Source: Gonatopus flavifemur
Lineage: Eukaryota; Arthropoda; Insecta; Hymenoptera; Dryinidae
Length of the DNA stretch: 64,000 bases
Direction: 5' to 3'
Assembly (NCBI GenBank): GCA_018340375.1
Contig: JAFFJZ010000001.1
Location: forward strand, 52,692,001-52,756,000
Position numbers and translations under genes: made by a program. The notes under the pieces are model-generated. The model was not told where the DNA came from, ran no database searches, and saw nothing but the letters and a program-made list of their open reading frames with translations. Below, one piece after another: positions 12,780-24,000 of the stretch; positions within the stretch are counted from its first letter, which is position 1, and every line of letters begins with the position of its first letter.

Positions 12780-14071
12780 GAGACCACCCTGAAAAACCCC
12801 ATCATTCATTCGCTATATGCTCTATCCACTTGCACTTGATATTTTGTAAATATTATTTTCAGTGCATTGATTAACATCTTCGAATCGGACTTCTGGAAGT
12901 CCAAAAACAGATTATCATTGAATAATAATCAAAGTAAGTATAAAATTCTGTTGGAAAGCACATTTTTCTTTGTAAAACTCATATCATCAATATATTAATA
13001 TTTTTTTTTAATAGTTAATATATTATATGAAAGATTGTTAGATGTGTAGGTTAGGTCGTTGGATCAAAACAATGATTTTCCTGTGGAAAATGTCAGGCAA
13101 AATCGGTTAAAAACTAGCACGTCCTCCGACAAAAACCGCAAAGAACCGTGCAGAGCCGGGCAGGAACTTATTTAGTTCTGCCTGGTTTTGGTCCCAGGAA
13201 CTGCCAGTCTTCATCTGGATTTTTCCAGCATTTTCTGCAGGGTTGTAAAGTGTATTGGAAAATAAGGAAGAAAAGAATTCATTACAATGACACCTTATGA
13301 TCACAAAACCATAAGATGAGCATAAGGGAATGGTGTACTCAAAATTAACCCTTAAAAGGTACAGTGTTTTTCAAAGGTAAACGTAAGTCATTCATGTCCA
13401 ACGCTTTAAAAAGCACTATCAGGACCAATCGTTACATTGATGATTTATTAATTTGTTTAAACAATATAACAAAATGAAGAAATGAAAACGTGGATGGCAG
13501 TATTTGGGACAAAGTTTTGCCAAGGCACGAATTACCCATGTTTACCTTTCAAGAATTAATAAAATTACACTGATTGTTAATGTACAATATATATATATAC
13601 ACCATTCTTTGCCTTTGCAAAGCTCACAAAGGCTTTTTTCATTTGCAAAAAATTGTTTTCCGCATTCGATTTCAACATAATGTGACCAACATGGAACAAT
13701 ATTGAAGTATGATTTGCCTAAATCACACAAAAATTTCTCAAGCACACTATGATTATGTAGTGTAATTATGCGCGAAATGTATAAATAACTGTTTTAGGTA
13801 AATTTATCAAGGTATTTTTTCAACATAAAAAACCATATAAATGAAAATACATAAACATATACTTATTGAAAATAGTGTCATTTGGAGATTCTGAAAATGT
13901 GCACAGAAATTTCTACAAATGTTCTTACCATTTCCAACCTTTTGTATAGCTCGGCAATGTTCCTGGCCATACGATACATTTGTTAAAAATACATCATAAC
14001 TGAGTTTTCATATTGAATTGTCGCTACAACCATCTCATAATGGTATTACAACAATTTCAGGTTGTGTTACA
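12780..14071. other. Region upstream of the PET100-like gene
   Basis: No protein-coding feature is recognised. A splice acceptor (TTTCAG ending at 14060) sits 11 bp before the PET100 start codon, so the 5' UTR is split and its first exon lies here. A candidate transcribed segment with a donor (CAAA, then GTAAGTA) ends near 12932. A short AT microsatellite occurs near 13585. Otherwise this is AT-rich sequence. Confidence 0.4.
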
Positions 14072-14326
14072 ATGGGGACTTGGCACTTGGAAGTTTTTAA
14101 AATGGCACTGTACATATCATTTCCTGTTGCAATTTTTCATTACTTCAATAACCCGGAAAATTTTGAAGCTGAGGTAGTGAGAATCAAAGAAAAGGAGTGT
14201 TTTGTACCTAAACATCGAAGAGAACAGATGGAAGCATTCATTGAAGAGATGAATCGAAAATCAACTCAGCAGAGACTGGATCAAATGGAAAGGGAGTTTT
14301 CAAAGAGAAAAGAAAATGTGTTATAA
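14072..14326 (+). CDS. PET100-like cytochrome c oxidase assembly factor
   Basis: An 84-residue frame starting MGTWHLEVFKMALYISFPVA. This matches the PET100 family, small mitochondrial inner-membrane proteins needed to assemble complex IV, which begin with a short MG-x-LE-(I/V)F-(R/K)M block running into a single transmembrane helix (about residues 10-28). The rest is a highly charged helix (KEKECFVPKHRREQMEAF) facing the intermembrane space in known members. Length is close to the usual 70-85 residues. An upstream in-frame ATG at 14018 is rejected because it lies before the splice acceptor at 14060. Poly(A) signals AATAAA occur at 14348 and 14414. The gene faces the 3' end of the RyR gene, so the two are convergent. 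Confidence 0.85.
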   Translation: MGTWHLEVFKMALYISFPVAIFHYFNNPENFEAEVVRIKEKECFVPKHRREQMEAFIEEMNRKSTQQRLDQMEREFSKRKENVL

Positions 14327-14724
14327 TTATGTGATTGGTATTTGTAAAATAAATTTTCTTAGATTAGAATTTACATTGTAAATATTTATATATACATATA
14401 TGTTGTTTTAAATAATAAACACCATTTGAAGCAATATCGAAGCTTCGTCTTGAATCAGCAAGCTTTCTTTTTCAATTTTATTGGAAACAAGAATCAGTCA
14501 CTTTCTAGCTTTCGTAATTGTTTGGACATTGTCATAACGACATTCGGGAAGTTTTTTGTTACGACGCCCGTATGGAAATATTTTGTTGAAAAATCTGTAA
14601 ATCTTTGTAAAATCTCTAAAAAAAACTCAGATTTCTCTCTAAGAAACTCTGAGATTTTGATGAAAAATTTAATATTTTTGGGATATCGTTCTCAGAGTGT
14701 ATCAGAGATTTTTCATTAAAATTT

Positions 14725-14981
14725 CACTCGTCTAAAATATATCTTCAGAAATAATTAAGGACAATGCAAGAAGTCTCATGACGTTTATGAACGTTATGAC
14801 ATTATGACGTTATGAACGTTTTCAGAAACCTGTTAGAATTTTCTAAAAGACATCTTTCAGAAATCTTAAACGTTCTTGAAGATATCTTTTAGAAATAAGA
14901 ACAGTTTAAGACTTCTAAAAGATTTGTTTTGATTGTTCTTAATTATTTTTGAAGATATCTTTTAGACGAGTGCTGTGTGGG
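14725..14981. mobile_element. Foldback MITE, GTCTAAAA / TTTTAGAC type
   Basis: An inverted-repeat element. The left arm contains CACTCGTCTAAAATATATC and the right arm is its inverted copy ending TTTTAGACGAGTGCTGTGTG. The inner arms share AAATAATTAAG and CAATGCAAGAAGTC-type blocks. The right terminus carries CCCACACAGCA (inverted) but the left lacks it, so the left end seems truncated. A second copy with both ends lies at 26199-26528. Confidence 0.7.
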
Positions 14982-15829
14982 TTTTTGCGTTTCGTCATGT
15001 CACCAACGAAATATTTTTATACGAGAAACCAAGATTTCTCGAAAAGGTGAAAGAAAATGGAATAAAACAACCGATTTCCTCTTTTTCGGAAAACTTCCGT
15101 TTTGTATTGTTTTATTTACAATATATTGACACGTAAGAGTAAGAATTCACTCCTTCTGAAATTGGAATATCACCCTTCTATTAGAATCGAATATGAATTC
15201 ATCAATCCGGTCATCAATAACGTTCAAAAATTTGTTCTTATAGCAACAGAGGTGTGTTCAACATTATATAAACTTTAAATATTTGTAACTTACATGTTAT
15301 ACGCATACATACATATTCATATATATGTATATATAATTCGTATTGTATCTCAAATTTTAATTTCATTCGTTAATCGTTCAATTACGCACAAACGTTGATC
15401 ATCTCGACGTATGAAAAGAAGGCAATCAATCTGAATCAGTTTATATTAGATTTGTGCAATTCGATATCGATTGAATCATCAATTGGATTAAAAACCACTT
15501 ATCTAAGAAGGGAAACTCTTGGTTGATCGTTTAATATCGAGTCATCTTATAAAGTTGGAAAAATATTTAAATTTTTAGTGGGTGTTTTATTGCCCACGTA
15601 GTGCAAAGTGCAGTCGAGGCGAGTAACTATTAGATACAATATTATTATTCTCACTTTCACGACTATGTATATCAATATAATATAAATAATCTACGATTCG
15701 AGTAGCGAAAAATATGGAACGAGCATTAAATTATGATCATGTGTGTCCAGCACAAAAAGATGATTTTGATTATCGAGCAGAATGTCTTTTACAATTATCA
15801 GTTAATTCTACAATTAAATGTTCGTGTTA
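14982..15829. other. Intergenic stretch between convergent PET100-like and RyR genes
   Basis: AT-rich sequence with TA/CA-rich microsatellite-like tracts near 15300-15335. On the plus strand a 65-codon frame starts at 15714, but it runs antisense to the expected RyR 3' UTR and matches no family. It is not called as a gene. Confidence 0.4.
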
Positions 15830-15835
15830 TTTATT
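15830..15835 (-). promoter_or_regulatory. Candidate poly(A) signal of the RyR gene
   Basis: AATAAA on the minus strand about 120 bp after the RyR stop codon. Another AATAAA overlaps the stop codon itself, so more than one 3' end is possible. Assigned by position only. Confidence 0.4.
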
Positions 15836-15952
15836 TCTGTCTTCATTTGTGAGAATAAAGTTTGTTCAATCGCCAGTATTGGATTGTTCGTCGAAGAACG
15901 AGATTGTGTAAGTTAAAGATATGATAAAAAAATTAATTTAATAATCGTCAAT

Positions 15953-18022
15953 TTATTTCTTCTTGGCCTCTTCTTCCACCGCCTCATTCTGTTTACGGAA
16001 GCAGTCACCCACAGGGAAGAAATCCCAACATCTTTGTTGATACATGTTCCAGACGTAAGTTTCCTGACCGGTGTACTCTGTGTCTGGTTTGTTTATTAGA
16101 TGCATAAGGAAGAACCTGTAAACAGAAAAGTTTCATTTAGAATTTCTGTATATAAATACTTTTTATAATATTACATTGACGAATCCTTACATGTAATTAG
16201 CTAAATTGTGTTCTTGTTGAACGTGAGTATCAAAACCGTGAGGTACTGCGTCAAAATAGTCTTTTCCTAATCCACATATGAAACAGTTACTTTCCATATT
16301 TGTTTTTACACTCTCCAACTGGTCTCGAAGTTCTCCAAAGGCGTCGATAATCAAACCTGACACAGATGACAAGTTTGAAATACAATTCATTTCTTCATTA
16401 TTCTATAAATCGAAAATGTAATTACCTTGAATGATGGCGAGAAGAATAACAATGACGAAGAAGAAGAAAGTAATGTCGAACATAATACGATACACTTCAT
16501 AATCATCGCCATCGGGTTCTCCAATTTCATCCCCGATACCTCCTCCTGCTCTGACTCCTTTGTAAAGATGGAAAACGAAACACTGAAAAATTTTTAATTG
16601 TGATCAATTAATGGGGTTTGATGTTGAATATTTGTTTAGAACATGTAGGTGGTTATTTGCAGTTCGCATACCGTTAACATATGGTGACATTTTTTATCCA
16701 CTTCGTCGTCTTCCTCTTGTATATAAAATTTCCTAAAGAAGTTGAAGGCTATGACCGTATATATGTAAACTACGATGGTCAGCAACATCACTGTCAATAC
16801 TAATTGTTTTCCGTTGTGCGTTACAGATTGTAAAATCGTTTTCAAGGTTTTAAAACCAACAGCAACATCCAATAAATGGGCAGCAAAGAAAAAGTTGTTG
16901 TAGTTTCCAAGAATAGAGAAGATGAAATATAACAGACTGTATAAAAATGCCTGAAAAAGTAATGAAATACTAATTGATATTCAAAATCAAGTTTCAAGTA
17001 TGGCATCTGAATCATATAAAAATGGTAGGCTTGACTGAATTGTCTTAATTCCATGTCAACGTACTTTATCTGTTATCGTTACTCCAGCTTTCCATATTTG
17101 ATACCTCCAATCGATGGTGACAATACTGAAATTTGAAAAGAATGTATAAATCTCGATGAATTGATATTTGTGGATTGCTCGAAGATGTTCATAATTATAA
17201 TTATGATTTTTTTTTAACTTCGAGTGAATATACAAAATATTCTGTTGAAGGGGGTACCAGCGATCCCTGACGATGCAAATCTTTTCTGAGAAATTATTGC
17301 CATACACTCGATTTTCAGATAATTTGTCAGAATAGTTTTGCCCGTGTCTTCTTCTAACCAATGAGTTCTGGTAAACAAATTAGAATTTCTTTTCTTTGAT
17401 TCGAAGGAATGAACTGGTAACATGAGTTCCCGGGTCGATAAATTTCGGACGGTTTTTGTCCTCTTATCTCATTTTGAGACTGATCCTGTCCTGATGGTTG
17501 ATTAATGCGGACAAAAACAATACTTTTTCAAGATTTTAGTCTGAATTCCTCCTCAATCACTTGTACTCGCTGGAGGAGAAATCAGACTGAAATCTTGAAA
17601 ATTACTGTTTTTGTTGGCATTAATCAACCATCAGGACAAAATCAATCTAAAAATGAGATAAGAGGACAACAACCATCCAAATTTTTCGACTCGGGTTATT
17701 TATCGTTACTTTGATTGGAAGAATGTTTTACTCACAAATGTATCAACCCGGAACCTTCTTCTTCTTGTTGACTGAAAGAAGTCTTCTCCATGCCCAATAA
17801 ATTACTGATATAATCAAAATCATAACTTTCACTGTATTTTTGTCGCACTTTTTTTTTGACGAATTTGTCCCAATAATTAACAGGGAAAGTTTTTGCTGAA
17901 ATCACCATTTTATCCCAATGTGCTTTGATGTCGTTTTCTTCCGGGGTTTCAACAATGTATAATCCATCAAATTCAACTCGTCGTGCGATTTCTTTCTCTC
18001 GTTTGAAAATAGCAAGTGGTAC
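15953..18022 (-). CDS. RyR: RyR exons: channel pore and C-terminal domain
   Basis: Six exons: 17736-18022 ([20 protein letters not shown] and [20 protein letters not shown]), 17065-17125 ([18 protein letters not shown]), 16672-16950 ([20 protein letters not shown] and [20 protein letters not shown]), 16426-16582 ([20 protein letters not shown] and the inner pore helix), 16191-16356 ([20 protein letters not shown] and [19 protein letters not shown]) and 15953-16115 ([20 protein letters not shown] to the stop). GGGIGD is the selectivity filter. CFICG...HGFD...H is the C-terminal zinc-finger-like domain. The protein ends [13 protein letters not shown], a charged tail that is variable between insects. 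Confidence 0.96.
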
Positions 18023-21000
18023 CTGCGAAAAAATATGATCAATTTAAGTGAAAAGTTCTTCTTCGTTTATGTTACCAGATTGGAAGATTAAAGATTCGTA
18101 AAATTTAACGAAGCAAAGGGACTTTTCGTTTAGTAGTACCTTGAGATGATAATATGCGACTAACATTGCCAGGGAAACTATGGAATGCAGCGCGGCCATT
18201 AGCCTCATAACGTGAGCCATATAAAAGAAATCTTCCGATACTTCCACGAATTCTAGAGGATCTTCGTCCTCTTCTTCGGATCCATCCTCTCCACTGCCAC
18301 TTCCCAATTCTGCACCACTACCTCCTGAACCAGACCCACCTTCACCGGACATTTCTACTAATAAATCTGCTATCGAATCGCCACTACCATCTTCATCTCC
18401 GTAACCAATCAATGAAACCTTTCAAATAAAATATACATTTTTAATCAACTATCGTAAAAGATTATTATTATAATTCGGAAAAATACCCAAAAATATTGAA
18501 AAATCCTTAATTACCTTATAAAATAACAGCATGAAATTGATCCCGAAGGCTAGCACCAAGGCAACATACTTAAGATTATAAAAATTTCTTGCTAGGCAGG
18601 ATACTACACGATGACTATATCCTGAAAAATTGATTGATTGAGCTGCCGAAGTTTCGGAAGTTGTTTCTTGTTTGGCTTCAGCTTCTACCGCTGCCATTGC
18701 TGCCTGTTGCGCCGCAGCAGCTTCGGCTGCAGCCACGGCTTGAGCTCTAGCTTGTTCCCCTCTGCAATTAATAAAAATCAAAATTATAATACGATTGCTC
18801 TTTTTCTTGCAAATTAATCTACTATCTCGTACAAAATCTCATCTTCGATACAAGATGAATCAATGAAAAATTGTCATAATCAACTAACCTAGGATGAATC
18901 CTAGCCGTTTCTGGGACAAATACGGAGCAGTTCCACGCAGATTTGGACAGGAACTGTTCCGTATTTGTCCTGCCCAGCCAGCAAAGTGCTCCCAAATTCA
19001 CGTTTTCGCTACTAGCAGTGCTAGTGGGAGCAACGTGGTAGCTTTTCCATTACCGTGAGACTGCATGCTACCATAACATATATATGATTCAATTTATAAC
19101 GTAGCACTACCTCAGCGCTACCAGTATTATCAGGAAGCGCTACCAAGTAGTGCTCCTAGTAAAAATACTACCAAGTCGCTCCTATTTCCATACATAAATG
19201 AAGCCATATATGTACAGAAGATTTTTAACTGTATAAGTGAATGGTAGCACAACTGCCAGAAGCGCTGCCTTGATTTTGTTGGCTGGGTGGAAACTGCTAG
19301 GATTCATCCGAATATGTCTGGCATTTGCGGCAGGGCATGTATCTAAACATCTTCGCAGCATCATGACATCAACTTTCAAGTTTGCTGCATGTTGCTGCGC
19401 AGTTGCTCCGTGATGTTGGAGAGTTGTTGCGAATTTTTCGAGTTCTTTGCTGTCTGGGTAACTGTGAGTTATGTTTCTAATAACACTCCAACAAACAACG
19501 TCTAAAATTTGTGGAAAAATATCGTATAAGATAAGTTTTAGATATTATTTATATTGTTTTTCCACTCCATTACTAAGTTTATTTTGAAAAAATTATCTAA
19601 AATTTCACATGTATATTACTGATGGAAAAGCATATCAATCGAATTCAATTATATCAATGTTTCTCTTTTGCAGATTAGTTGAGAGATTCACGACAGGCGG
19701 CATGAGAAAAAAATCTTCAAATCAGGTGAGTACAATTTGGAAAAAAAGAAAGTCTAAAATAGGAGTCATGTAATCATGTACCCCAATAAATCAGCCAAAG
19801 TAACAGGTGTATCCGCATCAGCTCCTTCTCCAGTTTTGGCTCCTTCCTCCCCTCCACCTTCATCCGGAGTGCTTTCTCCAGTTTCTTCGATACTAGATTG
19901 AGGCGTCGAAGTAGCAGATTCGTGAGGCGCTAATTTTATTTGACCTCCTTCTTCTTTTGTTATATCCATTCCAAATGCTTGCACCTACGAAAAATTCAAA
20001 ACATTACAATGAAAAGGTGGATACAATTTTCACATGTTTATTAAGTCAAATGATCCACACCAACCTGTAAATTGGATTCATCCGGCGTTGGTGGTAACGC
20101 CGGTAAATGTCTAGACGGTTTTTCTTCCTCCTCCTTCACTTCGACGACTGGTTCATCCACGTGTGGTCCTCTCATCAAAGTCAACAATATTCTCATGAAG
20201 TAACTAATCACACAACCCACGCTAAAACCGGAATAATAAAAAGCATAGAAAATCATTTTGAAGAAAGCAATAAAAAGTTCAGGGATCGTCATTTGCTGCA
20301 TTTCAGCGATTTTGCTCTTGATGTTGCTGGGTGAAAACATAGAGAAGAAAAAGTATATCCCGTCTTTGAAGGATTGTATTCCTCTTCTGAATGGATCTTT
20401 GTTTCTCTCTTCGTCGTCCTCCGTCATATACGTGTAAGAGGATTCTCTAGCTTTGCCGATTCCCCCACTTTCCTCGATCGCCATCAAACCACTGGCGTGT
20501 TGCATTTCAAAAATCGCATCCTCGCAAAAATTGATGAAAGTTTCTAGTTTTTCTTTCTCTCCAGCCTCAACCACGGTATTATAAAAGTACGCTCTTTTTG
20601 ATTCCTTGATTTGTGGTTTTTCCCATTGTTCTATATTCGATTCTTTGATCTCGAAATAAACGCGTTCGATTTTTCTATTGCTACCTAAAATTTCGATTCT
20701 ACCGAGGAAAGGTTCGAAATAGTTCAAAACAGAACCAGCGGTTTCGAGGAATCGGGCCAGTCTTGGTTCGTTAGGCATATGCTCTGAGAGATTCGTTAAA
20801 AGCACCGCGAGATTGAAACCAATCTCCTTGGCTGGCTCGTGGAAGCGATCCATGAAAGCAACGTAGTCGATCTTTCCGTCGTGGTTCGTTTCGCAACAAG
20901 CGAGAAGAAATTCGATTTCCTCACTGAAATGTGTAAACAAAAAAATTGTTTGAGAAAAGAAGGTCTCAGGAAGAAGAGAAATTCTTCTTACTCTGTATAG

Positions 21001-24000
21001 CTCTTTTGTTGCTCCATTTTTTCTTTGAAATCTTTAGGATAAACCCATCCGTCGTTATTGACGTCGACTTCGAGAAAACTGGGCGATGAGACCAAGTCTT
21101 TCAATTTCAGGAACATGTCGAAGTATTTCAAAATCAATTCAACATTGCCGGCAGATTCGACCAACGTATCTACCATCTGTTTTCCGATTGTACCATTAAC
21201 CACGTTACCTGTGATTCAACGAATGAAGAATTAAACGAATATTCTTTAGGATTTTATATACATTCTTTTTATAAATCACGCACCTTCCAGCATAGAGAGC
21301 ATCATGGTGATCATATCCTTTTGTAAATTCAATAATTCTTTCAGTAAATCCACTTGACTGGAGTGTTTCGATAATTTATCTTGCATGTGCGAAAAGAGGA
21401 ATAGAAAACCACCAACAGCATCCCACAACCTGGAATGGGCCAAAGCTTGTTGATTTTGTGCGCATGGACCTTGTATAACTTCAGTCAGCGTGTTAAAGAC
21501 TTGACTCGCGACTCCAATAGCTTTAAAGAAATTAGCTTTTCCAGCTGGATCGATGAGTTCTTTACTCGAGTAATGCCAGTAGAAGTCCATTATAGATTCT
21601 TGAAGTCTTAGAAGATAATCGACGGTGCAGATGACCACATTTACAGTCGTCGTATTACCGGCTTGAGTTCTGAGATAGTTTTGCCAGTCTATCGGAACAA
21701 TGAGAATAATAGTTATTTGAATGCTTTGTAAATATATCGTTTGTTGATATTCTTTTTACGTACCGAGATTGTGTCCTTCACAAGTCAATTGTATGAATCG
21801 GAACAAAGCGCATGTAAATTCAGCGTCGTGCATATTCTTTTCCCCAGCTGCACCTTCCGATCCAACGCCAAGACCTTCGGCTTTGGTGTTTCTTTCAAAA
21901 GCATCCAAGTCCAACACGCTGCAGGAATTCATCAATCCTGCTATCGATGTGAAGAATCCTACATCTTTCTTTTCCTTCAAATGATTCAACATTCCTCTTT
22001 GAATCTCTATATTACCACCACGTAGTATAGAAATTCCCAATTCCAATGTTTTCATAACCATTTCACTGGGTACACCTTTACAAGCCGATATATGCAGCAG
22101 GACCATTTCTGCGACTCCACGGTTTGCGAGTCGTGCTTGATGAAACAGAAGTTTCTGCTTTTCCATTTCTTGTTCCTAAAAAAAGACGAAAGACTCGATA
22201 TTATTTATGGAGTATTTTTTAAAAACATAAATTATGTTAATTATAGATTAATATTTAAATTCTACATATATATTTTCCATAACTTACCATCAGTTTGTGC
22301 ATTGGCCTCTAACGTTTAGCATTTAAATGTTGAAATTTTGATTAGTTTTTCATTTAAAAAAAATGTTGCACATCAGCATTTATTTATGATATCTAAGAAT
22401 TGGTCATGAATAATAACATGAATTTGTGTGAAAATATGTTTACATGAACATTTTTATGTACAGATCTACTTGAAACGTATGAATCACGTACCTCCGATGC
22501 GAATGAATGAGACCGATTGATTTGGTCTCAATATGTATTTAATTGTTATTACCTCGAGACTGTTTATTGAGATACGAAAATTTAGATAATGCTTGATCGA
22601 ACTACAAAAAAAAAACTAAGCTAATATAGCTGTTACTTATGTAGTTGAAATGCCCATTATATTCCCTAAGCGTTTTTGCATTCGTATGGATTAAAAAAAA
22701 CGATTGATTTCAAATATCAACAATGTTTTCCCTGGTGGAAAAATTTCGTTGAATTTCGTTCACTCGGTTCTCATTGAAAATCAGCAAAATTCAACTCAAT
22801 TCAACAAAATTTCGATTCAATAACTGTCCACAAAATTCAGTAACTTTTATCGAAATTTGTTGACTTTTATTGAAGTTTGAGGATTCTCACTGAATTTTGC
22901 TAATCTTCAATAAAAAAACTGCTAATTTTCAATGAAATTATTATGAGTTTTTATGATATATTTCGTACTATGATTCGATACTAGAGCGATTTTATTATCT
23001 AGCTAATTGTTCTTACCATAGCTAGTTTATGCGTCGGCTGGTACATAATTAATAAGTGAGTAAAAAAAGAACACACTCATCAATTAAAATTGTAAAAAAT
23101 CATAAAATCTTAGAAGTATTATTTGATTGGGCAAATTCAAAGGAGTTTGGTGGAAATCAGGAATACATGTAGAAGAAAGACTTACATGGATCGATGCTGC
23201 ACCTTCCTCTTCTCCTCCTCCTCCTTCATCTTCTCCTTCTTCTTCCTCTTCGCCACAAGATTTTGATATGATTTGGGCATAACTCATGTACAAAGGATCT
23301 TCTTGGAGAGCACCGGATCGTTCTGTCATAGCTCCACGACAAAACGTTGTAACCAGTTGTGTGAGTGGGTCTGGTTTACCTTCATCTTCATCTTTATCCA
23401 TTTTCTTTAATTCTGCGTCCTCAAAAGATTGCTGGAAAGTAAGAATTTGGGTATATTCTGAGATCGAGTTCGAGATATAATTGTCTACATGTATTACATG
23501 TGAATTAATTTCTGAACATTGAATATTTATTCAAGTTAGTCTGGATGCTGTGTCGCATTGAACTCATATTTGTGACAATTACACTGTAAAAAATAATCGA
23601 AATTTTCCTGTATACGGTCACCGGAAAATCCCAATCACCGCATGGGAAATCAATTTCCGATATATAAGTATGAAATTTAACTGAAAATTCCAAATTATAT
23701 GTGATTTTTACTATAATTTCACAGGAAGTTTCCGGACCAGTGCAGAAAATTCCTAACGCCCAGGTAAGAAATGCCAATATTGACAACTGGCCCATGCTTG
23801 GCAGAATACTGGGCTGCCAAGCATCGCGAACCAATATTGGTCCAATATACAACTGTTGTTCATTCTAAAAACCATACCGGGTTTCATAGGAAATGCCAAT
23901 AAGACGACTGGTGCAAGTTTGGCAAAATATTGGGCTGCCAAACATGGCGAACCAATATCAACCCAATATAAAACCGTTTGTTATTTGAGAACCCACACCA

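Noticed and set aside
15714..15911. 65-codon plus-strand frame next to the RyR stop
   Set aside because: Antisense to the RyR 3' UTR, no recognised domain, no clear signals.
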